Shown piece after piece: positions 1-12,485 of a DNA stretch of 64,000 nt. The first letter of the stretch is position 1. Each line of letters begins with the position of its first letter. The DNA is from Chaetorhynchus papuensis (Eukaryota > Chordata > Aves > Passeriformes > Rhipiduridae): positions 62,001 to 126,000 of the forward strand of contig VWYX01001323.1 of the NCBI GenBank assembly GCA_013396525.1, in the 5' to 3' direction. The position numbers were made by a program, and so were the translations under genes. The notes beneath the pieces are model-generated. The model worked only from the letters and a program-made list of their open reading frames with translations. It did no database searches and was not told the DNA's origin.

Positions 1-80
1 CATTTGGGAACTGCTGTGTAGCAAATCTCTTTCTGTAAGGCACAGCAGGGAAAATGAAGGTTCAGCTGTGAGCTCCCTAA

Positions 81-236
81 TCAGAGAATCAGAGAATGGT
101 TTGGGTTGGAAGGGACCTTAGAGATCATCCAGTTCCAACCCCCTCTACCATGGGCAGGGACACCCTGCACTAGATCAGGTTGCTCAGAGCCCCATCCAAC
201 CTGGCCTGAAACGCTCTCAGGGATGGGGAATCTCTG
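81..236 (-). mobile_element. CR1 LINE 3'-end fragment
   Basis: Read on the plus strand, this starts with the repeated AATCAGAG tail motif, then the 'tttgggttggaagggacc' block and the 'ccatgggcagggacacc' block. That is the reverse complement of an avian CR1 3' end. The 3' tail is at 81, so the element points left. Only the last ~150 bases of the element remain, a usual 5' truncation. Confidence 0.9.
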
Positions 237-257
237 ATTTTGTTATGGATAGGATTT

Positions 258-700
258 ACAGAATCATAGAATCAGAATATCCTGAGCTGGAAGGGACCCA
301 CAAGGATCATCGAGTCCAACTCCTGGCCCTGCACAGACACCCCAGAATCCCACCCTGTGCATCCCTGGGAGCGTTGTCCAAACACTCCTGGAGCTCTGGC
401 AGCCTTGGGACCGTGCCCATTCCCTGGGCAGCCTGTTCAGTGCCCCATCACCCTCTGGGGAAAGAACCTTTCCCTGATACCCAACCTAAACCTCCCCCGA
501 CTCAGCTCCAAGCCATTCCCTCAGGTCTTATCACCAGAGAGAAGAGATCGATGTCTGCCTCTCCACTGCCTGTCATGAGGACGCTGAAGACCACAATGAG
601 GTCTCCCTTCAGTCTCCTCCAGCTGAACAAGCCAAGTGCCCTCAGCCTCTCCTGGCATGGTTTCCCCTCCAGACCCTTCACCATCTTCATTGCCCTCCTT
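258..700 (-). mobile_element. CR1 LINE fragment with ORF2 C-terminal region
   Basis: This second CR1 starts with an AATCATAGAATCAG tail and continues through the 'gagctggaagggacccacaa' block, a diagnostic variant different from the neighbour at 81. It then runs back into the degenerate 3' end of ORF2, in reverse. It lies tail-first about 20 bases after the first fragment, in the same orientation. The coding part has several stops and is non-functional. Confidence 0.88.
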
Positions 701-3700
701 TATAGGAGGGTCAGGACTTTTGTAAAAACCATCCTTGCTGTGCTCACTGTGGTCATCGCTCCCTTGGGCTGTGATGTGTGACTGGGGTTTTTTGTTGTGC
801 TCTTTGAACTCCTCACTGCCTGGCTTGGATCCTGCACCCAGCCTCCAGCTCCTTGTTCCTACACTGCTCCTCCCTAGTCTTAGCTCACAGGAATTTTGGA
901 AAGGTGCTGTTTTCAGTCACAGCTCCACAAGGGTCTGGGTCTCTCTGCCTGACGCTTCTGCTGCTGTAACTGAAGCCAGCGCTGTACAAAACCTCCAGAT
1001 GCCACTTCAGCAGAAAGGATCTAATTCCTAAAACTCAAAATGTGCTTTGGTGGGTATTAATCCATTATTATACCTGCTAAAATCATAGAGGGATGAAAGT
1101 CCAGACTCAGGAAGTATTAACTTCTCTTCAGGCTGTGGCTTTCTGCACAATCTGTGTGCACCTCAGGTGACCCTGCCCCATCACACCCGTCCTGAAAGAC
1201 TGCACAATTTCATTTAGATTTTATTACTTTAGAATTCTTCTAAGCCCCGTGGTAGAAAACTGTACCACTGAACCTCAGGATCCAAAATAAGGGGGGTTTT
1301 GTCCATATGAGGTGGGATTTACCTCACTGAGTTTGAGCCATCTCTGAGTGATGACTCCTCAAAGCCTTCTCAACTCCATTTCTGGTGAACAGAGAAAGGT
1401 GCAGAGACCAAAGCACCCTCTGAACATACCTGGTTTTAGCAATAATCCCAAAGGTTTCCCCATCTGAACTGTTTCTGTGGCTGAAAACCTTTTATCTCGT
1501 CTTGAAGATGGATGGGCTGCTTGGATGGGCTTGGAGTGGCACCACTGCAGTCCAAGCAAAAGAGGAGCCTCACAGAATTATTTAGGTGTATTTTGTGAAC
1601 AGGTAATTAGAATGTAGCACTATGGACCTTTGCATCACATTTTATTATCTTCTAAAAAGCTTTTTTTTCCCCATTTTTTTTTATTCCTCTCCCCTGTCTT
1701 GTCCAGAGATAAGGTCTAACCCACCTCTGGAATTCCAGTCCTTCAGGAGCGGCAAATGCATTCCTGAGGGAAGAATTGCAGGTATTCCAGAAGGTCTTTG
1801 CCATTTGGCATTGCTCTGGGAAGGGGAGGTGGGTTGGACACAGACTGGGTCTCCTTATTGCACTGTTTTAAAATAAAATTCATAGAGTAAATGAGGAACA
1901 AACAGTGTTAGAGCTTGATAGACCAGCACTTATTTACTCCCTTGAGGCACTGATCCAAAATGAGCATTTCCAGTGGAACTGTTAAGTAATTGCTTATTTT
2001 TCTCAGAGAAGGATTTGGATGCTCATTTGTGCAGAGGTTTTATGTTGCACTTCTGATTTTTTTTCATGCTCACATTAAATTAAAAGTAGGTCTAAACTGT
2101 CAGGCTAGCACAGTTTTCAGAAATATTTTGTAGCTTTTCTGTACCCCATTCATGATGTGCGCAGGAAGGTTTTATTGCCATAAAACATAATTCACTGCTC
2201 TTCAAATGCAACCCTGAATGCTCATTTCCCCCTACCTTTTAAAAAAATAGTGAAGTTACCTTTGAATTCATCTCTCAAAGAAAACAACTCTAGTATCACC
2301 ATATCACCTTTCCCACGTTTGATATACAAGTCAGTAGCTCATTATGGCTTGGCAGAGGAAGTCTAAAGCTGCATTACTTTGAAAAGTGTTATAAATTTGA
2401 GACACTTTTTCATGCACTTTGGATCCTTTGAAGTCCAAAGCAGTTTATCTGCCCATTTAAGCATCTTTTTTTTCCTCTTGTTTGTAGGATTTTTTTTTTT
2501 TCTTTTTTTTCTTTTATTCTACACCACAGTCATTCATGGCAAACTTGGGGTTTAAGGTTTTGTGGTTTGGTACCAAGGAGAACATCAATTAAGCAATCCT
2601 CACTTGACTACCCAGTGGTTAAATATTGCTCACTCAATTTGCTCTTGGGGAGCTCGTTCTGTAGTTGAAAAGGAAATGGCACCGAGGAAAAATCTGCCTC
2701 TGTAAGAGTTGCAGTGTATGAGTTTTCAGTAGCTTTTTGTAAGAGAACATCTGAGAAAATCTATTACCAAAGCCAGTAAGTGTCTAAACAGGAGAGTCTC
2801 AGCTGAGTGGAAGTGAATGATGAGCACTAAACACTTCTCTGAGGTGAGTGAGCACTTTCAAACGTATTTGATCTGATCTAATTGTTCTCTTTGTTGAAAG
2901 GAGATGGTAAATCTTTTTTAAGAGACCTTTTTTTTTCTATCTAGTTTCTAAAACTCCTCTTGCATTGTCACTGTAAACAACCAGTCTTCGTGCCCATCTT
3001 CCATGTCAGCATGGTAAGAAATCAGCAGGTACTTAGAGAGCAAGGAAATTCAGCTCTGAATGACAGGAGCTTTCTGAGGCATCCTCCCTTACAGCCCTTT
3101 GTGCAGTTACCTGTATTAAACTAAATCTGACACTGATGCTAAAGCATCACCAACTCTTTTATCCTCTTTGGAACACCTGGAACGTTTCCTCCACCTCCAG
3201 TTCTTGGCTCATGTCCTTGCTGGATGCAGCATTTCTTTAGGGATGGTGTTGGCATAAGAAAACTGCCTTGCTTCCCTCTTTTGTTGTTTGATTTCAGCCC
3301 AGATCAAATTTTTTGTGCTGCTACCAAATTCCTGGAGCCAGTGTTTATGTCCCAGGAAGGTGGTACATAAACCTGTGGCTGATGAAGCCAGCAAATTTGG
3401 GGTTTGGATGCTTCAGTACTGGATTTGAAGATAAGATCTTCATACCAGCTTTAGAAAAAGAAGGAGAAAAGTGAAATATGGGGAAAGAATATTGAGGAAA
3501 ACACTGAGCTGAGTGGAAACAGTGACAAGTGTCATTTTTAGTGCTCTGAGAGGGGTCTAGAATATTGGAGGGGCTGTTCTGTCCTTTTTTGGATTGTGAG
3601 GAGATTTATATGACAGGCCTAAGATGAATGCCCTGAATGTAAAGCTGTGTGAGGTGTGCAGAGCTCGGTGCCAACATGAGATGATTTATTCTTTCCATGC

Positions 3701-6700
3701 ACATCCTTATCATCATGGAACTGCGTGGGGAATTGACAGCCCAGTTTACTGCAGTTCCCAGAGCTGTTTGGGTGGTGCAGAGAGCACCGAGATCACAGTT
3801 ATGTGGGTCTGTAAAAGGTGTGTGTGATGGTGTTGGAGTTTGCCAGGCCACAGAGAACCCCAAACCACCCAGGATGGTTCAGAGATGGCCCACTTACCAT
3901 TCCTGCTTGAAATAAGCTCCAGATCTGAAGCTTCATCAGGGAGTTTAGCCAAGAAATGGAGCTGGTGGAATGCTTCTCTTAGGCTGTCACAGCATGTGCT
4001 GACAGCGTTTTATGCGCTATAAAATTAGAAGAGATTTTAAGATCCCCTTTCCTCCCTCCCATGCCATTTCAAACCCCCAAAGAGACAATGATTACCAGGT
4101 GATAAGAAAGCACCTTCCCACATAACAGCAGGCTTTCCACATGAGAGATGCAGTGTATTAATCAGGTTGTGGCAGGGGAACAGCCTCTTCTCCTCTTTTC
4201 CAGCTGCCTTTTGCAGAAGATGATTCAAGGCCTTCCTGGCCAACAAGTGATCACTCGGCTCCTTGTGCCTGGGGGAATCTCTTGTGGAGGATCACTTGTG
4301 TGGGCTGGGAGATGTCTTGAGAAGCTGGGCTGGAGCAGAGACCCAGGAGCAGTGCAGACAGTCCCATCTCGCTCTCAGAGAGCCAAAGGCATATCTCTGA
4401 TCTGCCTTTTCTGATTGATAAGGTGCTGTGAGCAAGAAGACAACCCTTACAGAACAATATGGTCATTCACAGTTCCCTCTCAAAATTAATCTTGTACTTC
4501 CTCACCTCCTTTTTGATATCACTCGCAAACCAAATTTCCTGGTGCCTGTCCAGCACTAGCAAATATCATATTAAATATTATTTCTCTCAGGTTTCTGATC
4601 TCACTTAAAGTTTCAATACGTGCTGTCCTCGAGGGAAGGACTGGTACATGATTCATATTCCATACTATATTTTGGGAAAGGGCAGAAATGCAGCAATGTA
4701 AGCAGCAATATAAAGCATGAGAAGGGGAGCCCTGGGTGGTTTAAGCAGCTGGTGAACTTTTAAATCCAGGCTTTAGGCATCATCAGCCTAGCAATTTCTT
4801 ATCTACAAACTCAGCTATTGCCCGCTGCCCTTGTTACCAGATAAAACATCTCTGGACACTGAGTTCCCCCTAGCACTGCTGTGCTGGGTGATTAATTCAA
4901 TAAACTTTTTGGCACTATTTTCAAAGATGGGAAGAGGAAAACTGAGAAGGAGGCAAAATTGGAGCTCAAAAGCCCAGTACTCCTTGTGGTAATTGCTGTA
5001 ATGAAAGTTTCCTGTTCCTCATTGTGGCTGGGTAAGAAAGAAGAGCTGAGCTGGGTGTTGCTTTTCTCCCGGCAAGAGCTGTTTTTAAACTTTATTCTTC
5101 ACCCAGTGGGAGAAGGATTTTATGTGGAGGGACAACCCACAGAAAATGGAGCACTATTAATGTCTGTAATAGGTTTTTGAGACTTAGAATTATTGCTGTG
5201 TTTCCCTATATCTACAGGGACTTCACTTTCTCATCTCAAACAAACCTAATCTGTGATGGCCTAAAGAAGTTATTTATAACCTCCACATCTACAATCTCCA
5301 CTGTCAAAATTCAGCCTCTTGATGTTGCTGAATATTTTGCTCATCCTGTAAAACTGTGTGATTCGGGAAGGGGTTCTACTCAGACACCTCAAGTTCACAG
5401 AAATCGGGAGGAGTTGCCCATTCTCATCCCCTTTTTAAACTTACATTATTAGAAGGGGAAGTGTGGTCCACCAAAACAGGCTCAAAACTGCCAAGAAACA
5501 TCTGGAATTTTTTATGTTCCTATATTAGGCTTCGCTATGAAAGCTGGCAGGGGCTGCTTTGGCAAGTGGTCACCCGTCTGATGTTTGCAGGCTTTTTTTG
5601 TCTTGCAGACAGTCTGTTTCTTCCCTGCTTTCTTCCCTTCTGTTTCTTCCTGATGAATATTTAGGCTTGGGGAAGACGCGGTGCTTCCTGGCAGCCACAC
5701 ACAGCATGCGCTGACAGCAGCGTATGTTGTGTTTTTGTCCAGACGTCCCAAGACGTGCAAGTGTGACAGGATCTGTCTGAATCATCCTGGAGGGCTGTGA
5801 TTTTCTAAAAGGCGAGGGTTCTTATAAAATGCTGGATGTATGATCTGGACAACAGTTTGAAATGGGGAAAATAGAAAAGCAAACACCAACGAAGAAAGAG
5901 AATCCCTGTCAGGCCAAGCAAGTGTTGTGGTTCCTGATGGACATTCCTGTGGTGCAGGCAAACCCCCAGTGCTGGCTCAGGGATAATAATCAGGTTGTGC
6001 AGATCCTCCTGGCCTGTTAGCCCAACTCCTTCCCTGTGTTGTGTGTGATATTTTATCTCATCTTCCTGGGATGCTCTTATTTTCTGTCTCTCCCGTGTGG
6101 TGCTTTCCTCTCACAGCCTCTGCTGCTGGAGCAGAGGTTTCATCTGAATTCCTTGTGAAAAAGTGTTTGAACCTTTCCAGGCAAATGTATTTTGGAGTCT
6201 GCTCTCATCCCTCATTTTCTCAGCCACCTTTTCCATTATTTTTGCAGAGTTCTGGGAGCAGGTCAGGATTATTCCCAGTGAACATTGACTCTGTGCTCCA
6301 TCGTGAACCATTCCTACAGCTGCTGCGCTTTGCTTTTGTGACTACAGCTCATAAATTCCTGAATAAATTCCAGGCAGCAAAGGCTCTGTGAGAAGAGCAT
6401 TGCTTCCCACATTCCCACTTTGCTGAGGCAGAAACTGAAGTAGAGGGAGGCTGCGCACACTCATTTCTTTCAAGAGCAAAATTGTCTTCTCGAGTCCTCT
6501 GTCCTGCAACTCCAGCCTCCAGCTCCTTTCCTCTCCCTCTCCCTCCTGTGTTAATCAGATCTTAGTGCTTCTCAATTCCACAGTGCTTTACTACAGGTAG
6601 TAAAGTACAGTTACACCTCTCATTATCATTGCCATCTCTCTCGGTGCATTCAGTAATTATGCCAGGTGACTAATTGAATTCTGAATTTCAACTAAGAAGC

Positions 6701-8790
6701 AATTACCATAAAGATCAAACCTCATTTACCAGCCTGTGCCCTGCCAGCCTTCCAGAAGGGGGTTAGGGAGGGAGTTTCATGGCTCTGTGCTCTCCTGGTC
6801 TGTCAGGCTCAGAAACAAATTGTGCTGCAGCCCTGGGCGATGCCTTTCCTCCTCCTGGTGCTCTGCGGGAATTCGCTGCCACTACACAACAAAGGGAGAA
6901 TTAATGACCTGTTGGACTCACCAACAGGAAAAACATTTTCTTAGGTTCTACCTTTCTCCCTCGTGTGTTTTTTAGGTGGCTGTGTAGGTGGAAGTTCCCT
7001 CTCCATGTGGGTGGAAGTGTTCTGGGCTGGGGAATCCTCCCTAGTAATTTGTGCATGATCCATGCAAACACGAGCTGGGTGATAGCCTGTTCCTTAAGCA
7101 ATTGCATCACCCAGAGTCAGGTGAGGGATGTCTTCAAAATAAACATAAAGTGATTGTTCCACACCAAATTACAGGCCCATCCAGGCCAGTGTTTTGTTCA
7201 GCCCAAGCACCTAAATTTAGATTTCTGTATAAAGATGCTTCTATCTGATTAAGTTCCCCTTATTGTCAGTGTGGGGTCAATGGAAGAACAACTCAGCTCC
7301 ATAAAGTAAATGGCCATGGATCAGCTGAATCTGTCTAGACTGTGCTGCCTGTCATCTTGGGATCAATTAATTAGGTTAAACTTGGGAATTTAGTACAATT
7401 TGATGGCCTGGATTGAGTAGATACCATGGACACTGCAGGTGACCTCAAATACTGCTGGATGCCCATCCAGCAACACGGGCATCGTAACCTTCACTCACTC
7501 ATGAGCAGCTGCATCAGGACATCAGGATTTAAATGGCTTAATCTTGAGCTCATTTTAGAGAGGAATACAATAATAGGACTAGTATGAAGAAAGACTCTCC
7601 TGGGTGCTCTTGGAGTTTCCAGCAATCCAAGTTCCTGTGACTTGCTGAAGTACAAGTGATGTGTGTGCATCTTTTTGTGTGTGCAATACCCAGCCTTTCA
7701 GGAAAGATTAATTTGAGAGATTAACTGGGTGTGGAAATAAGCCCAGCATGAATGCCAGACTTTTATTTTGCAGCAGGTTTTTGGGGAGTTATAGAATTTC
7801 TGGTTCAGCTGGAAGTGAAGAGGTTTGGGCTGGGGGGTTGGTTTGGTTTTTGTATTTTGTTGGGCTTTTAAAAATTCGTTCATTTTTTTGCCTTGTGCTG
7901 AAAACCAAGTGAAGGGAAAATAATGATAACGTGAGGAACAGGGCTTTGTAATCTCCCTCGTTCATCTTTCTTCTTAAAGACATGTGGAGGTCTGAGCTGG
8001 AAACCTTTGGGTTGTGTGTGTGGTCCCAGCTGGGGATGTGCTGTCTCGGGGATTTACCTGCAGACTGCACAGAGCCCTGGGAGGCTGCAGGCACAATTAG
8101 CCAAGCATTTATCGAGTGCTGCTGAGCCTCTTCACTGGCATTTCTCTCCCTGGCTTCTGGGTGTTCCCTCAGCTGTTTCTGTAACAGCCCAGCCCTGATA
8201 TTTCAGAGCAAGAGTGTCCTCAATCACAAGCCATGAAATAATTTCCTAAGGAAATTAATGTTATATAGAGATAATCATTCTATAATTGAATGATAATTAT
8301 TTTGAGTTATTAATAGGAGGCTTATCACAGGAGCTGTGAGCAGTTTGGGATGAAGAAGGCAGCTTCCGGGATCATTCCCCCATCAGCCTTCTGAGGAGTG
8401 ATTATCTTGGGAAAGGGCAAGTTTGGGAATTGCCTACCACTGCCCACGCCTCAATCCTGAAACAATTCAAAATGAGGCTGTGAAGAAGCAGAGTATTACT
8501 ATAAAAGTTATATTTAGTGGAATTTAGGTTTTTTTAACCCTGAAGGAATGAAAGGAGCGAAAAATACTGCAAGAAATCGTGTTTCCTGAGGTGAACCATG
8601 TGGGGTTGACTTTGCAGAGATCAGAAAGTCAAACAGAATGTGTGTTTTCTTTTGTGAAAAGTTTTACAGAAGCAGGTGTTTCATTGAGGAAGGTTAAAAA
8701 GAGCCATTTTTCTGACAGTTCTGCACAATTCAGTCGATGGGATTTTTCTAATGGCACTGCTTGCTGCCAGGAGCCCCAGCCTGGGGCAAG
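701..8790. other. Intronic sequence without recognised genes
   Basis: About 8 kb of AT-leaning sequence with T-rich runs (for example 2486-2515) and scattered open frames under 120 codons. None resembles a known protein. Two stretches look like possible conserved noncoding DNA by eye only: 6585-6725 and 8215-8330, which are rich in TAAT and ATTA cores. A near-identical 18-base motif occurs at 3989 and 5700. No confident transposon was recognised here, though old diverged repeats could escape reading by eye. Confidence 0.6.
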
Positions 8791-8914
8791 GAGAGTTCAA
8801 GGCCGGGTTGGATGGGGCTTGGAGCAACCTGGTCCAGTGGAAGGCGCCCCTGCCCATGGCAGGGGGTGGAGCTGGATGATTTTAAAGTCCTTTCTAACCC
8901 AGAATATTCTGTGA
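8791..8914 (+). mobile_element. CR1 LINE 3'-end fragment
   Basis: Contains the block 'gttggatggggcttggagca', the 'gcccatggcagggggtgga' block and the 'tgatttt..agtcc' 3' end, in forward orientation. Only the last ~125 bases remain. It ends four bases before the next CR1 begins. Confidence 0.92.
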
Positions 8915-8918
8915 GCAT

Positions 8919-9364
8919 GTCCAGAGGAGCGCGACAGAGCTGGTGAGGGGCTTGGAACACAAACCCTGTGAGGAACGTCTGAGGGAGCTGGGGGTGTTTG
9001 GCCTGGAGAAAAGGAGTCTCAGAGGTGACCTTATCACTCTCTGCAACTCCCTGAAAGGTGCCTGCAGTCAGGTGGGGGTTGTTCTCTTTCTCCAGGCAAC
9101 AACTGACAGAACAAGAGGACACAGACTTAAGCTGCTCCAAGGAAAATATAGGTTTGATATTAGGAAGAAGTATTTTACAGAAAGAGTGATAAAGTACTGG
9201 AATGGTCTGCCCGGGGAGGTGGTGGAGTCCCCATCCCTGGATGTGTTTAGAAAGAGATTGGATGTGGCACTGGGTGCCATGGTTTAGTTGAGGTGTTGGG
9301 GCAGGGGTTGGACTCGATGATCTTGAAGGTCTCTTCCAACCTGGTGATTCTGTGATTCTGTGAT
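8919..9364 (+). mobile_element. CR1 LINE fragment, ORF2 C-terminus to 3' tail
   Basis: An open frame at 8943-9287 (114 codons) reads through the C-terminal end of CR1 ORF2, with recognisable 'LRGDLITL', 'RFDIRKKYF' and 'WNGLPGEVVESPSL' blocks. It is followed by the 3' end with the 'ttggactcgatgatcttga' block and a triple GATTCTGT tail. The frame is intact over this part only because the fragment is short. The endonuclease and reverse transcriptase domains are absent, so it is a dead copy. Confidence 0.95.
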
Positions 9365-9521
9365 CCTCTGTGCAAACAGAACTGAGTACCTCAGGTGCCC
9401 TCAATCTTTGTAGGTCCAATGGAGGGTGCCTTGGGCTAGAAACCCAGGGAAACGTTTTTCTAAATGCTGAAGGAGCCTGGAGCACTTCTAAACTTCTGAA
9501 AGGTTCTGTTCCTGCCCTTGC

Positions 9522-9555
9522 TTGTGACCTGTTCTGTGACCTGTTTTGTGACCTG
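9522..9555 (+). repeat. Three 12-bp tandem units carrying TGACCT
   Basis: TGACCT occurs at 9525-9530, 9537-9542 and 9549-9554, exactly 12 bases apart, with spacers GTTCTG and GTTTTG. It is a short tandem repeat. TGACCT is also the reverse complement of the nuclear-receptor half-site AGGTCA, giving direct repeats with 6-base spacing. Confidence 0.85.
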
Positions 9556-10459
9556 GGTGAAACACTTGAGCTCTTCAGCAGCTGGGAAATCGATGCAGCA
9601 AGTGAGCATCATTAGGCTGCTGGAGCTTCTCGTAAACCTTTTTAGGATTTCCTGGCAAAGGAATGAGAAAACTCATCAAAGTTCCTAGTGTGCTTGAAAG
9701 CCTGAAGACACATCAAGCTGAGCCAGACAGAGCTGAGTTTAAAATATTTTTCTAGGGGAACGTTTCTTGCCTAAAGTATGATTTATCTGCCTTCCAGGAC
9801 TCTCCTAGAGGTGCATTAGATTTCTGTAGAAATGTAAAAAAAAAAAAAAACCAAACCCAGCTGTGACACTGGAGAAAACCTCTCTGCACAAAGCTTGGCC
9901 TGAGTTGATGTTGGCTGATGTGCAAAGCAGCAAGCGTCGGTTGGGTAACTGTTCTTGCCTCTCCATATTTTTGTCAGAATATCCCTCATTCCCGAAAAAA
10001 ATAGGTGGAGAGAGATTATTTTTATTTTTTTCCCAGTCTCCTGGATGTCCCAATGATGCCACTGTCAGTTATTTCTGGAAATAGTAAGCAGTTGTCCTGA
10101 TGCTTTGTGAATCCTACCTGGCTCGAGCTTGTCACTGCAACAATCAGAAAAAAAAATAAAAAAGCACCAGAAAGGGAGAGTGGCACATGAATAAATAATT
10201 TATAGCCCCATGATTCAGCCCCTATTTTTAGAGGCTTGCTGTTTTTCTGGGACTTTGAAAAGGGGCTAAGAATAGTCTATACATGAAGTGATGTGTCCCT
10301 TATGCAACACAGGTTTTTTTCCTGTCTCATTTGATTTGACTCCTATGAAATCGGGGCAGCCAATCTGAGGAATTTGTATCACGCAGTTCCTGTTGGATTT
10401 ACTGGGGATCGTGGTGGAAAAGTACCCAAGAGAAAAATTTTTTGCTTCATACCAAGCAA

Positions 10460-10521
10460 AATGGATAAAATTTATTCATTTTATTCATTTATTCAAAATT
10501 TATTCATTTAAATGAATAAAA
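10460..10521. repeat. AT-rich TTTATTCAT repeat
   Basis: Degenerate repeats of ATTTATTCATTT occur several times, ending in the inverted form AATGAATAAA. Low-complexity intronic DNA. Confidence 0.8.
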
Positions 10522-12324
10522 ATTATTTGGAGGAGATGCTGGGAGAATTTTGCAATGTCCCAATGATTAGAACCACCTGAAAAAAAAAAGGAGTCTTTTC
10601 AGCTGGGTTTGAATTCCTCATGAAATCCAACATTGGAAAGACCAGAGCTGAACTCTGCATTGTGAGCAACTCCTGGGCTACAACATTCAACACTGGGATA
10701 TTTTGGGTTGGTTTACTCCTGTTTTCTTTGAATGTATCTAAAATTTTTCTATGGGGGAGTAAAACCTGGGTCCAGTTTCCATTTACCAAACCTATCAAGT
10801 GATTTTTGCTGCCCCAGAACTGTGTATTTCAAACCATTTATTCAGCTCAGAAGATGTCATCCGGTTTTAATCATGGCACTGAGACAAAATGGGTTTTCTC
10901 CACTGTCTCTTCTGATTTTGCAGGCCAGCATATCACAGAAACTATTTTAATGTATATCTAAAGTAAAATCTCACTTACTTGAGCTTGCTTTCCATTGGAA
11001 AATTTGGGATAAACATCTTCATATTGGGGGCACCATGGACTGGCTGCTTTGCTGTGCCCTGAATCCAGAGGAGGAAAGGATTGGTGAGATGTGGAAAAGA
11101 CTGGCTGCAAGCTGATATCCTAAAATGACAAGGTTGAACTCCACCTGTGGCAAATACACAGAACTAACCTACCCTGAAAAGGATGGTAAATTGTTCAGCT
11201 TGGTCAGAGGGCAGTACAGGGGCAAAAATAATTCAGTAGTTGTCTTAAAAAGTGAGGAAAAAATATAGATATAAGATATCAACAAAAAAGAGTCCCAGTG
11301 GAGAGACTTAACAGACTGTCTGTAATAGTTTCACAAAGTAGTTACTGGAAATTCTTGGGGTTTCCACCTTTTAATCTGGACTGAAGGCGTCCTGTGGGTA
11401 GGGAGGTGGATGACGTGAGCCACTGTGCTCTTGCAAGGGGTTCATTGCATCTGTGGGTCTCTGAGACTGCCACAGTCACTGCTAACTCCGCTTCCCAAAC
11501 CCCTGTGCGTTCTAGGGATGTGTTCAGTGGAGTTCTGCTGTTCTGATTGATGGACCCTTCATTTCAGCTCAGCTGACAGCTGTCATGGGTCAGCAAGCTG
11601 TCAAAGCAGTCACACACCCTCAACTCAGGACTTAGCAGGCTGTCTTATTTATTTATTCATTTTTCTGTTTTTTCCCTTCACTCCAGTAGCTGCTGAACTT
11701 GTCTCAAGATTCCATGGCCCCTCTGTGTCCGTGGAATCCAGGAGATGAAAGGCGTAAATAGCCTGAGAAGTCAGATTTCCATTTTAATGATGACTGGAAA
11801 TATAAACCTTGTCAGAAAATCGTCTATGTGACACGTGGCAAGACAACTAAAATCTCTTTCAAAACCAGCTCAGTTCCAGTTGTCAGGGACAAGATCCATT
11901 ACAGCAGTGCTTGCATGCAGTGTCTGAATTGTCTTTCACTAATGACTGGGAGGATGTGGTGAACTTCCTGCTGGGAATGACATCCACTTACCTTTACCCA
12001 GTGCTCCTGTCTCCTGTTTGTGTCGTGCTTTTAATGGACTTTCAGTGAGTGAGCACAAACCTGCCACCGGGCCAATCCATACAGATTGAGTTAGCACTAC
12101 CTGAAAGGCTTCGTGTTCTTCTGCAGGGTCAATAAAAACAGAAAAACACAAAACCACCACTCATCAAAGCCTTTTCCTTCACATATCGCATTCGGAAACG
12201 CGGCATCGTCTGCAGTTAGAAATGAAATTAAGGACAAAAAGGTTTTACCTCTTAAACTGATGGCAAACATGGGACCTGAGCTGTGTTTTAAAGCTGTTCC
12301 AGAAGGTAATTTTATCCTGTTAAT

Positions 12325-12485
12325 CACAGAACCACGGGATGGCTGAGAGCTGGTCCAACCCCCCTGCAGGGCCACCTGCAGCCCAGGAGCACATGTTAAA
12401 AACTTTTTAAGTATCTCCAAAGAGGGAGACTCCCCAACCTCCCTGGGCAGCCTGTTGCAGTGTTCTGTCACCCTCACAGTAAAAA
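12325..12485 (-). mobile_element. CR1 LINE fragment (diverged)
   Basis: In reverse orientation it has a 'cacagaacca' tail, then 'gagctggtccaaccccc', and near its right end the 'ctgggcagcctgtt' block that marks the ORF2 C-terminus. It is more diverged than the other copies. Confidence 0.82.
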
